Of a stretch of DNA of 64,000 bases, positions 8,289-15,452 are shown piece after piece. The stretch lies in contig JAHFED010000021.1 in NCBI GenBank assembly GCA_023248635.1, positions 26,110-90,109 of the forward strand, in the 5' to 3' direction. Each line of letters begins with the position of its first letter. Position 1 is the first letter of the stretch. The notes beneath the pieces are model-generated. The model saw only the letters and a list, made by a program, of their open reading frames with translations, had not been told where the DNA came from and did no database searches. The stretch comes from Myxococcales bacterium (lineage in GTDB: Bacteria; Myxococcota; UBA727; VGSZ01). A program made the position numbers and the translations under genes.

Positions 8289-8942
8289 GTGAACTACCTC
8301 GCCCACAGCTTCCCCTACGTGTTTCACGACGACCAGCTCGCCTGCTGGCGGGTGGCGGGGACGTCGTTGCCCGACTGGCTGCGCGTCATCGACAAACAGG
8401 CGCGCTTGCGCCCCGAGGTGCTCGCGCGGGCCCCTCGCAACGACCCCCGTTTCCTGGCGATGACCCAGGGGGCGCAGCGTCACCACGACGACGATCTGCG
8501 CTTTCACCAGCACGACGCCTTCGATGCCCTGTCCCACGACGTCGCCGCCGGCATTCGCCTGCGCTTCTTGGGGCTCAGAGCCAGCACACTCGGACATGTG
8601 CTGGTGGAGATGCTGCTCGACGCGGCGTTGCTGCAGCAGCACCCCGCGCTGCTTCACCGCTTCTACGCCCACATCGACGCCCTCGACGACGTCGTGGTCG
8701 CTGCTTTCGTGCGCCAGACCACGGGGCGCCCCCTGCCTTTGGCCGAGCTCTTCCTCGCGCGCTTTCGCACCAGCAGGTTCCTCGCGCTCTACACCACCGA
8801 CGAAGGCCTCTTTGATTGCCTACGCGGCGTGTGGAGGCGCGCAGACATCGGCGAGCTCCCAGACGAATTCGTCGACGTCGTCGCTGCCACCCGTGGCCGC
8901 GTCTCTTCACTGGTCGGGCACTTCTTTGGCAGCGTAGGTTGA
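8289..8942 (+). CDS. ACP phosphodiesterase-like (AcpH/DUF479) protein
   Basis: A 217-residue protein starting at GTG. The N-terminus MNYLAHSF is typical of the AcpH family (MNFLAH), an HD-like hydrolase fold that removes the 4-phosphopantetheine arm from acyl carrier protein in E. coli. Further matches are HHDDDLRFHQHDAF in the middle and ASTLGHVLVEMLLDAAL, where the family has helices carrying metal ligands. Sequence divergence is considerable, so the fold is more certain than ACP hydrolysis. It lies four bases before the first CheW-like gene. Confidence 0.7.
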   Translation: MNYLAHSFPYVFHDDQLACWRVAGTSLPDWLRVIDKQARLRPEVLARAPRNDPRFLAMTQGAQRHHDDDLRFHQHDAFDALSHDVAAGIRLRFLGLRASTLGHVLVEMLLDAALLQQHPALLHRFYAHIDALDDVVVAAFVRQTTGRPLPLAELFLARFRTSRFLALYTTDEGLFDCLRGVWRRADIGELPDEFVDVVAATRGRVSSLVGHFFGSVG

Positions 8943-8945
8943 AGG

Positions 8946-9338
8946 ATGCAGCGTTACTTCGGCGTCGACGCGGGTCCCTTTCGGCTGGCGCTGCCCCTGG
9001 CATCGGTGCGGCAAATCCTCGACGTCGGCGCCGGCGACGCCGTGCTGGATCCGCGGGCCCTCGGGGTCATGCCCCACAGCCTGGCTGAGTTGTTGGGGGA
9101 GGCCCCGACGTCGACGCGGCCAGCGGTCTTGCTCTTTGACGGCACCGATGACCCGGTGGTGCTGACCTGCTGTCGCTTGCGGGGCGTCATCGATTCGGCG
9201 CCACCCCGTCCCCTGCCCGAGACCGTCGTCTGCGCCTGGCCTGGACTGCTGCAGGGCACCCTCGACGTCGACGGCGGCCTGGTGCTGGTGCTCGACGCCC
9301 GGGTCCTGATGGGCCTGGTCGAGGCGCGCGCATCATGA
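8946..9338 (+). CDS. CheW-like domain protein 1
   Basis: A 130-residue protein consisting of a single CheW-like fold: FGVDAGPFRLALPLASVRQILDV at the N-terminus, a central VLLFDGTDDPVVLTCCRLRGV and a C-terminal GLVLVLDARVLM. CheW proteins couple receptors to CheA histidine kinase. No CheA, receptor or CheY gene is in this window, so the partner is unknown. The neighbouring gene encodes a second, different CheW-like protein 58 bases later. Confidence 0.75.
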   Translation: MQRYFGVDAGPFRLALPLASVRQILDVGAGDAVLDPRALGVMPHSLAELLGEAPTSTRPAVLLFDGTDDPVVLTCCRLRGVIDSAPPRPLPETVVCAWPGLLQGTLDVDGGLVLVLDARVLMGLVEARAS

Positions 9339-9396
9339 TTTTCTCCTCGCCACGCGTTGCTCCTCCGCGTGTACCCCCCAGAATGCTGGGCTCGTC

Positions 9397-9861
9397 ATGA
9401 TGATGCGCGGTGTGCTGGTGTTCTCCGCGGGGGGGCTGCGGCTCGGGGTCGCCATCGCCGACGTCTCCCGGCTCGTCGTCGAGGGCGACATTGCCCCGGT
9501 TCCCTTTGGACATCCCGGTCTCGCGGGGATCATGAAGGTCGACGACGTCGACGTCGCCATCGTCCCCGTCTTCGATCTGAACTGCTTGGCGCCCGAGGCC
9601 CAGCGCCCACCGCGCCAAAAACCCGGGGCCACCGTCGCCGTCATCCCCACGGCGCGCGGACCCGTGGGGCTGCGCCTCGACCGCCTCTTGGGCACCGCCA
9701 GCGACTACGACGCCGCAGACACCGAGCCCACCGCCATCCCCGACGCCTTGCGACGCACCCTGGCAGGGGCAGGCCGACCCCGAACGGCCAGCGTCGCCGT
9801 CGGCGCTGAGGTCTTCTTCTTTTTCAGCCCCGAAGCCTTCATCGCTGCCGTGGGCCTGTGA
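9397..9861 (+). CDS. CheW-like domain protein 2
   Basis: A 154-residue single-domain CheW-like protein, with GVLVFSAGGLRLGVAIADVSRLV at the N-terminus, GLAGIMKVDDVDVAIVPVFDL in the middle and RGPVGLRLDRLLG, all matching the CheW beta-barrel repeats. Three ATG codons start the frame and no clear ribosome site is seen, so translation may depend on the upstream gene. Two CheW proteins side by side can serve in receptor-signalling scaffolds, but whether they act in chemotaxis here is unknown. The gene is convergent with the pseudopilin operon across a repeat region. Confidence 0.75.
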   Translation: MMMRGVLVFSAGGLRLGVAIADVSRLVVEGDIAPVPFGHPGLAGIMKVDDVDVAIVPVFDLNCLAPEAQRPPRQKPGATVAVIPTARGPVGLRLDRLLGTASDYDAADTEPTAIPDALRRTLAGAGRPRTASVAVGAEVFFFFSPEAFIAAVGL

Positions 9862-9881
9862 TCCCGGGTCCGGATGATGTT

Positions 9882-9914
9882 TTGATGTTCAAGACGCTGG
9901 CGCGTCTTGATGTT
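9882..9914. repeat. Family E palindromic repeat
   Basis: The element TTGATGTTCAAGACGC...GCGTCTTGATGTTG has inner arms CAAGACGC (9890-9897) and GCGTCTTG (9902-9909). It lies 21 bases after the second CheW gene. A copy in the opposite orientation is at 51016-51049, also just after a gene. It may act as a transcription stop or be a dispersed element. Confidence 0.7.
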
Positions 9915-9987
9915 GTCGGCTTCGGCATACCCAGTGTCCTCGCGGGCGGCACTTCTTCCGCCGCGCCTCGCTGGCGATGAAGCCACG

Positions 9988-10117
9988 AATTCATCGCCGC
10001 CAGGCGATGAACCTGTAGACAATTCACCGACACGCGAAGCGCTGTCGGTGAATTTCATCGCCGCCAGCCGATGAACCTGTAGACAATTCACCGACACGCG
10101 AAGCGCTGTCGGTGAAA
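9988..10117 (-). repeat. Two tandem B-linker-A palindromic units
   Basis: Two units of about 65 bases (from 9988 and 10053) each hold a B hairpin (TTCATCGCCGCCAG... ending CGATGAA), the linker CCTGTAGACAATT and an A palindrome (CACCGACACGCG...CGCTGTCGGTG). The whole stretch 9862-10164 holds these repeats and the E element and no gene. It separates the convergent CheW and pseudopilin genes. Confidence 0.85.
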
Positions 10118-10164
10118 TCAAGATCATCTTGGGATGAACGGCTCGCGTCTTCTCCCACCCGTCG

Positions 10165-13100
10165 TCAACGCGTCCAGTCTTTGATCGCAAAGACGTCGAA
10201 GTGGGGGCTGCCGGGTGGCTGGTTCGCCGGGAAATCCAGGTGGTTGTCGTAGGACCAGGGCCGGTTGGGCGCGACCTTTTGTCCGTTGTGTTTGCCGCGC
10301 AGGTAGACCGGGGCAAAGCCGACGACGAAGGAGCCGTTGACCGTGGCGTCGAGGCCGCCCCAATCCTCGAGGAAGCCCGGGAAATTCTCGAAGCCGCCGT
10401 TGAATTCACTGCCAAAGGCCTGGGGGTGTCCGGCGAAGAGCTCCAGTGTGTAGACGGTGGCTGTGGCCTGCCGATCCCATTTGTCGCCGCGGGTGCCGTT
10501 GTTGTCCGAGACGCTGGGCCGCCCCCACGGCGTCGTGGCGTCGTCCCAATTGCGCGAGAGGAAGCGCACCTGGTCGCCGGTGATCAGGAAGGGGACCCAG
10601 GGGCTCGGCAGCTCCGACACCGGCGTCAGAGAGGGCAGCGAGCTGTCGTTGATGTCGCCCCAAACGTAGGCCGGGATGTTGGTGGAGACGGTGAGGCCCT
10701 CCTTCAACGGATCGGTGCTGACGGTCTCGTTGCCGATGAAGCCGGCGTGGACCACACGCACCACGTTGGCCCTGGCGCCGCCTTCGAGCCCGTCGGCGCC
10801 GAGGTTCCAATCGGAGCAGGGCACATGCTTGAAGGGCACGAAGGGCAACGCCGCGTTGGTGGGGGGGCGCACCATCTCGGCCTGCCACACGTTGAAGGTG
10901 CCCCGCTCCACCGCGGGCGGCGTCGTCGCGCCATCCCGAACCAACGCGAGGTCCGTGGTGCACAGCTCGTAGGGCAGCGAGGGGCGCGCCACCGCACTCG
11001 CCAATCGACTGGCCTGTCGGGGTTGGGTGATGACGCTGCCGGCCACGATGGGGGGGGCGGGGACAGAGGGCGGCAGCGACGCTGCGGCGTTTTCGTGTTT
11101 GCCCTGCTTCGGCCACACGTTGTCGCCGCCCGCGTAGGTGCTGCTGGTGCCAAATCCATCCAGGCTCCCCACCCAGGTGTTGGAGATGAAGACGACGCCA
11201 TTGAAGGCGCGACCGCTGGCACCACTACAGGTGCTTGGAAAATAAGATCCAAGCTCACCTTTTGTGCAGGTTTTTAGCGCTGAACGAAAGGCCCGCACAT
11301 TGAAGTTGATCGGCAAAACCCGCGAGCGCGGATAGCGCAGCGTCATCTGGCTGTCATACACCGGCTGGATCATGATCTGGGGATCGATGAAGCCGCTGCG
11401 GGTAGAGTCGAGGATCTTGTGGCGGATGGGTTCGACGGCGGTGGGCAACACGCCGCCGCAGGTCGTGTCAAAGACCGAAAGCAACACGCCTTTGTCGTTG
11501 CCAGCCCCCGCCGTTCCCGCCGAAGGTTTGCTGGCCCCACAGATCTCGGCCGGCACCGAGTCAGCGAGCAGATCTTCGTTGCTGGCTGCGGCGGCGGCGT
11601 TGGCGTCGTCGGCCCAGACCCCCGGCACCACCTCGGCGTCGGCCAAGGCGTCGGTGTCATCAGGGCTGTCGGTCTTCAGGTTCTTCATTGCGCCGTAGGA
11701 GACCACGGGTTTGTTGGCCTGAGTTGTATCATAGATCATTTCTCCGTAATACGAATCAGCCAGCACTCCAAATCGATAATAGGAGAAGAATTTAGGGATC
11801 TCCTCGGCGTTGGTGGAGGAGTCCCAACCCCGAGCGGTCTTGAGATCGGCCTGGCCGACGGCGAGCTCGGTGGTGAGCAGGCGCTCGGTGGGCTGGGCAG
11901 AGCTGGTGATGGTGTAGTGCCCGGGGTGATCGGACCAAATGGGCGTCCCCGGCCAGCCACAAGGATCCGCCGACGACGTCGTTCCCTTCAAGAACCACAC
12001 GCCGTTGAGGATGCGCAAGTCCGCTTTGCAAGAGAGCTTCTCGCTGGCGACGGCGCCGTCGTCGTCGGGCATGACGGGATCCGTGAAAAGGCGCGAGGTC
12101 CCGGTGTTGGCGAAGCCAGTGGCGTTGGTGGCAGCGTCGGCGGCCAAGCGCCCGGGCTGCACGGCCGCACTGGCCTGGATGGGCAGTCGCAGGGGCCTCA
12201 CTTTGTGGTCGACGTCGAGCAGGTGGCGGGTCCAGGTCGACGCCGCGTAGTCGGCCCAGGTCGCAAAGCCGTGCGCCGAAGCGGGGATGCTCCCGTGATC
12301 GTTTTTGCCGGCGCCGGTGCCCGCGAGCTCGACGAAACAGCTGTCGACGGCGTTGTTGGCGGGCGGCGGCGTCGTCGGCCCGGCGGCCGTGGGCTGTTTG
12401 CTCGCGTTGGTCCCAGGATAGTTGGAGTCGGGGCAAGAGGTGCCCCCCTTCCACACCCAGACCTTGGCGTCGCCGTCGTCGACGAAGAGGCAATCCGGAT
12501 TCTTTCCGCTCATCGCTCGCCCAGAGGTCGTGAGGTTTTGCAGGTACAGGCCGCCATCGGTGCTCGACACGCACACGTCGCCGTTGACATGGATGCGGCC
12601 GCGCACGACGGACTCGGGCGAGGGAAGCCACGTCAGCTTCAGATCAGAAAAGACAAAGAACTGGAACATTGCGACGGAACCAAGGGTCAGTGTTTGCAGG
12701 GTATCGCACCGAATTTTGGTGCCATTTTTCTGGGCTGACACTTGCAAACCAATGTCGCCTTGCAGGGCACTGATGCCGGCGAAGGGGCCGTTGGGCAGCG
12801 GGCGCGGCGCCGGCGTGTTCGTCAGCTCCACCGAGAAGCCATCGGTGGTGAAGCCCGGCGGCGTGAGCTTCGGGAGCCCGCTGGTGCAGCCGGTCGCTGA
12901 GCCGGCGGCGACGCACACGTAGTTCTGCATCCCCGTCGACGTCGGGTTGGTGGTGTTGCCCAGATATTCTTGGGCGATGTGGATGACGCTGCGGGCGAGA
13001 CCGTCGCAGGCGTAGAAAGCCTTGCGCCGCCCGATCATGTCGTTGGTGACCACCACCGACGAATGCAAGGCCGCGAGGGCGGTGGCGAAGGAGATGCCGA

Positions 13101-13227
13101 GCAGCACCACGAGCACCAGGATGAGCGGCAGGGAATAGCCGCGCACAGCGCTCCGGCCGGGCGCCTCATCAGGCGGGGAGGGACTTCGGTGGCAATGCAA
13201 GTGCGAGCGCCTCGAGGTGGAAATCAC
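10165..13227 (-). CDS. Large PilX-like pseudopilin-assembly protein
   Basis: A 1020-residue protein starting at GTG 13227. The N-terminus has a polar leader (residues 1-30) and then GYSLPLILVLVVLLGISFATALAAL, which has the form of a prepilin-like membrane helix, followed by IGRRKAFYACDGLARSVIHIAQEYL, typical of PilX/GspK-like proteins. The rest is a very long extracellular beta-rich region with many cysteines and Pro/Gly stretches, of unknown fold. It is the last gene of a minus-strand operon with GspH/FimT, PilV and PilW-like genes. By position and N-terminal form it is likely the tip or coupling component of a minor-pilin complex; the large size is unusual. Confidence 0.75.
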   Translation of the reverse strand: MISTSRRSHLHCHRSPSPPDEAPGRSAVRGYSLPLILVLVVLLGISFATALAALHSSVVVTNDMIGRRKAFYACDGLARSVIHIAQEYLGNTTNPTSTGMQNYVCVAAGSATGCTSGLPKLTPPGFTTDGFSVELTNTPAPRPLPNGPFAGISALQGDIGLQVSAQKNGTKIRCDTLQTLTLGSVAMFQFFVFSDLKLTWLPSPESVVRGRIHVNGDVCVSSTDGGLYLQNLTTSGRAMSGKNPDCLFVDDGDAKVWVWKGGTSCPDSNYPGTNASKQPTAAGPTTPPPANNAVDSCFVELAGTGAGKNDHGSIPASAHGFATWADYAASTWTRHLLDVDHKVRPLRLPIQASAAVQPGRLAADAATNATGFANTGTSRLFTDPVMPDDDGAVASEKLSCKADLRILNGVWFLKGTTSSADPCGWPGTPIWSDHPGHYTITSSAQPTERLLTTELAVGQADLKTARGWDSSTNAEEIPKFFSYYRFGVLADSYYGEMIYDTTQANKPVVSYGAMKNLKTDSPDDTDALADAEVVPGVWADDANAAAAASNEDLLADSVPAEICGASKPSAGTAGAGNDKGVLLSVFDTTCGGVLPTAVEPIRHKILDSTRSGFIDPQIMIQPVYDSQMTLRYPRSRVLPINFNVRAFRSALKTCTKGELGSYFPSTCSGASGRAFNGVVFISNTWVGSLDGFGTSSTYAGGDNVWPKQGKHENAAASLPPSVPAPPIVAGSVITQPRQASRLASAVARPSLPYELCTTDLALVRDGATTPPAVERGTFNVWQAEMVRPPTNAALPFVPFKHVPCSDWNLGADGLEGGARANVVRVVHAGFIGNETVSTDPLKEGLTVSTNIPAYVWGDINDSSLPSLTPVSELPSPWVPFLITGDQVRFLSRNWDDATTPWGRPSVSDNNGTRGDKWDRQATATVYTLELFAGHPQAFGSEFNGGFENFPGFLEDWGGLDATVNGSFVVGFAPVYLRGKHNGQKVAPNRPWSYDNHLDFPANQPPGSPHFDVFAIKDWTR

Positions 13228-13297
13228 TCAGTGGTACATCGTGAACTGTTCGTCGAGAGACCGGCTTTCGGACGTGCAACGCCCAAAGCAATGAACA

Positions 13298-14368
13298 CTA
13301 GAGAAACGTCAGTAGATTTCGCAGGAACGCGCGACCGATGGTCGGCCGCAACACGGTCTTGGTCGCGCTGCGCGAAGGACCGTCGAGCAGACGCCGGGTG
13401 GAGGTGCCAACGGCGTCGTTGTCGACGCCGCCGACGATGATGCCGATCTGCAACATGCGCAGGGTGTCGACGGGAACATCTTCCAGGCGGCCTGAGTCTT
13501 TGGTGTCACCGACGGCGTTGCCAAACCACTCGTCGTCGTTGCTGTTGTCGTCGAAGATGATGCCGTCGCCGTCGGCGTCGTAGCCCTGCGCGACCTGGAA
13601 GTCGAAGACCTCCTCGGCAGCGACGATGCGCTCCGAGGCGGCGATGACGCCGTCGTCGTTGGTGTCGAGCTCGCGGATCAAGCGATTGTCGGAGTCGCGG
13701 TACCAGCGCTCCACCGTCGCCGCTACCACGAGCCCACCGACGAAATTGTCCTGGTTGCCGGGCATCCTCGACAAGCTGTCGTCGACGGCCATGCCACCGC
13801 CGCCGGGTGGAAAGGTCACGCGACAGTTCGAGGTGTTCGAGTTGTTGGACACCGCGACGCCCCACTCGTTGCCATCGGGCGTGATGATCGTGAGCTTCTT
13901 GTTTTCAAACGCGGCGGTGTTGCAGCACACCGTATGGGTGGCGGCGTCTTTGGCGAGCTCGAGGACGGAGCCAGCGCCGGGGCGCCCGACGATGGCGCAC
14001 TCGTCGACCTCCGGCTTCGAGCGAATGATGATCAACGTGTCCGAGTCGGTGGTGGAGTTGACCGCCTGCACGCTGGCCCAAGGCCGAATCCCCTTGCCGC
14101 CCGCACCCTGGGTGCTCGACACGAAGAAATCGATCAGATGCTTGGCCTGGTCGTCGACGATGGCGACTTCGCGCGTCTGGGCCAAGGTTCGCGACACGCT
14201 CAAGACGCTGCTGATCGACGCCGTCGTAACGATCACGGCGATGGCGCTGGCGACGACCAGCTCAATCAGAGAAAAAGCGCGCGCGGCGGTGCGGTGATCG
14301 CTTCGGGTCGCTTCTCGCCGAGGCGAAAGCGCGCACTCACCGAGCAGCGACTCTGCGCGACTGATCAA
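13298..14368 (-). CDS. Prepilin-like protein, PilW-type
   Basis: A 356-residue protein whose TTG start at 14368 overlaps the stop of the PilV-like gene (TTGA). An in-frame upstream extension translates only antisense-like Arg/Gly-rich sequence, so it is not the start. The N-terminus LISRAESLL...RTAARAFSLIELVVASAIAV contains a prepilin peptidase site before F-S-L-I-E-L (glutamate at the +5 position) and the hydrophobic pilin helix. The body carries Cys, Asp-rich (DADGDGIIFDDNSNDD) and VVAATVERWYRD sequence. It matches minor pseudopilins of the PilW type. The coupling by overlapping stop/start suggests translational coupling with the PilV-like gene. Confidence 0.8.
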   Translation of the reverse strand: MISRAESLLGECALSPRREATRSDHRTAARAFSLIELVVASAIAVIVTTASISSVLSVSRTLAQTREVAIVDDQAKHLIDFFVSSTQGAGGKGIRPWASVQAVNSTTDSDTLIIIRSKPEVDECAIVGRPGAGSVLELAKDAATHTVCCNTAAFENKKLTIITPDGNEWGVAVSNNSNTSNCRVTFPPGGGGMAVDDSLSRMPGNQDNFVGGLVVAATVERWYRDSDNRLIRELDTNDDGVIAASERIVAAEEVFDFQVAQGYDADGDGIIFDDNSNDDEWFGNAVGDTKDSGRLEDVPVDTLRMLQIGIIVGGVDNDAVGTSTRRLLDGPSRSATKTVLRPTIGRAFLRNLLTFL

Positions 14369-14784
14369 GTGCGATCCGTGGTGAGAGAGAACTTCCGCGC
14401 CCGACCTTGGCCATCGGTCCAGCGCACGACGACGTTGATGCGGCGCAGCCCAGTGACGGGTGTATCCGCCTGAACCACCCACGCCGTGGTGAAGATCCCG
14501 CCCGCCGGCACCACCGCGCCGTCGATGTCGTAGCGAGAGCCGGCCACCTCGACGTCGCTCGTGAGCTGGGCGGCCCCATTTGGCAGCACCAAGAGCTGCT
14601 CGATCTGGCCTTCGGCGAGATGGAGAGCTTGGGTCAACATGCGGTGATCCTCTTTGATCTGGCGCGAGGTGCCGATGGCCGAGACCACACCGGTCAACGC
14701 GGTGATGAAGATCGTCGACGAGAAAATCACCTCGAGGAGGCTGAAGCCCCGGCCCTCCCCCCGGTGAGGCCCCGCGGCGCCCAT
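14365..14784 (-). CDS. Prepilin-like protein, PilV-type
   Basis: A protein of about 139 residues with start ATG 14784 overlapping the stop of the GspH-like gene (TGATG). A GTG one codon upstream is also possible. The N-terminus has the prepilin sequence GEGRGFSLLEVIFSSTIFITALTGVVSA, with cleavage expected before F and a glutamate at the fifth residue. The body is short and ends with RWTDGQGRARKFSLTT, typical of PilV-type minor pilins. It lies between GspH and PilW-like genes in a four-gene operon that fits the minor pilin set needed to initiate type IV pili or a type II-like pseudopilus. Confidence 0.85.
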   Translation of the reverse strand: MGAAGPHRGEGRGFSLLEVIFSSTIFITALTGVVSAIGTSRQIKEDHRMLTQALHLAEGQIEQLLVLPNGAAQLTSDVEVAGSRYDIDGAVVPAGGIFTTAWVVQADTPVTGLRRINVVVRWTDGQGRARKFSLTTDRT

Positions 14785-15260
14785 CACCCAGCACCCTTCA
14801 CGCGACGGGTGACGCCGGTGATCGGCAAGACGCGCAAGGTCCCGAGGCTCGCGCCCGTCGAGCAGTTGTTTTCGACGGTGCGGATCTTGGCCGCCGTCGT
14901 CGCGTTGATGCTGCCATCGGGCTGAAACACCAGCTTGCCATCACCGGTGTCGAAGGCGCAGGGCTTCGCGCGTTTCAAGGTCAGCGACGTCGACGAGACG
15001 AGGGTCGTGAGCGCGCAGGTGTCATAGGCCGTAAACGTGATCTGTTGGCCGGCGACAGCGACTTCGACGCAGCGACGCGAGGTGCGCGCGAGATTGCGAG
15101 CGCGCTTGAGGGCGTCTTCGACGACGATGAGGTCCCCTTGGCGTTCGAGCCTCGTGGTGATCCCCTCGAGGCGCGGCAATGCCAGGCTCGCGAGCACGCC
15201 GACCATCGCGACGACGACGATGAGTTCGAGGAGCGACACAGCGCGGAGTTGACGGGGCAT
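14784..15260 (-). CDS. GspH/FimT-type pseudopilin
   Basis: A 158-residue protein starting at ATG 15260. The N-terminus MPRQLRAVSLLELIVVVAMVGVLASLALPRL is a classic prepilin sequence: short basic leader, cleavage motif, glutamate at the fifth position and a hydrophobic helix. The remainder (VVEDALKRARNLARTSRRCVEVAVAGQQITFTAYDTC) matches GspH/FimT, which assemble minor pilins at the tip. It is the first gene of the operon and its stop overlaps the start of the PilV-like gene. The 192-base stretch upstream (15261-15452) has no obvious gene; it holds the promoter region and I see nothing firmer in it. Confidence 0.85.
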   Translation of the reverse strand: MPRQLRAVSLLELIVVVAMVGVLASLALPRLEGITTRLERQGDLIVVEDALKRARNLARTSRRCVEVAVAGQQITFTAYDTCALTTLVSSTSLTLKRAKPCAFDTGDGKLVFQPDGSINATTAAKIRTVENNCSTGASLGTLRVLPITGVTRRVKGAG

Positions 15261-15452
15261 CGGTCAACGTTAGCGGAGCCCTTCGCATGTGTTGCAAGTT
15301 GTACGGATCCGTTCTGAGGGGAGGGCAGAAAGTCAAGCTGAGACAGAAATGGTGGAGGGGACGCCACCGCGTTGGACGGGGTGACTGAGGGCGACGCGCC
15401 ACGGGAGAGAGCGTGGTGCGAAGACGCCAGAGAGACCATCGGCAGCCAGGGC

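Noticed and set aside
9988..10117. Tandem repeats that could be read as a small CRISPR array.
   Set aside because: The units are contiguous palindromes without variable spacers, and there are no cas genes. The same holds for 24923-25052.
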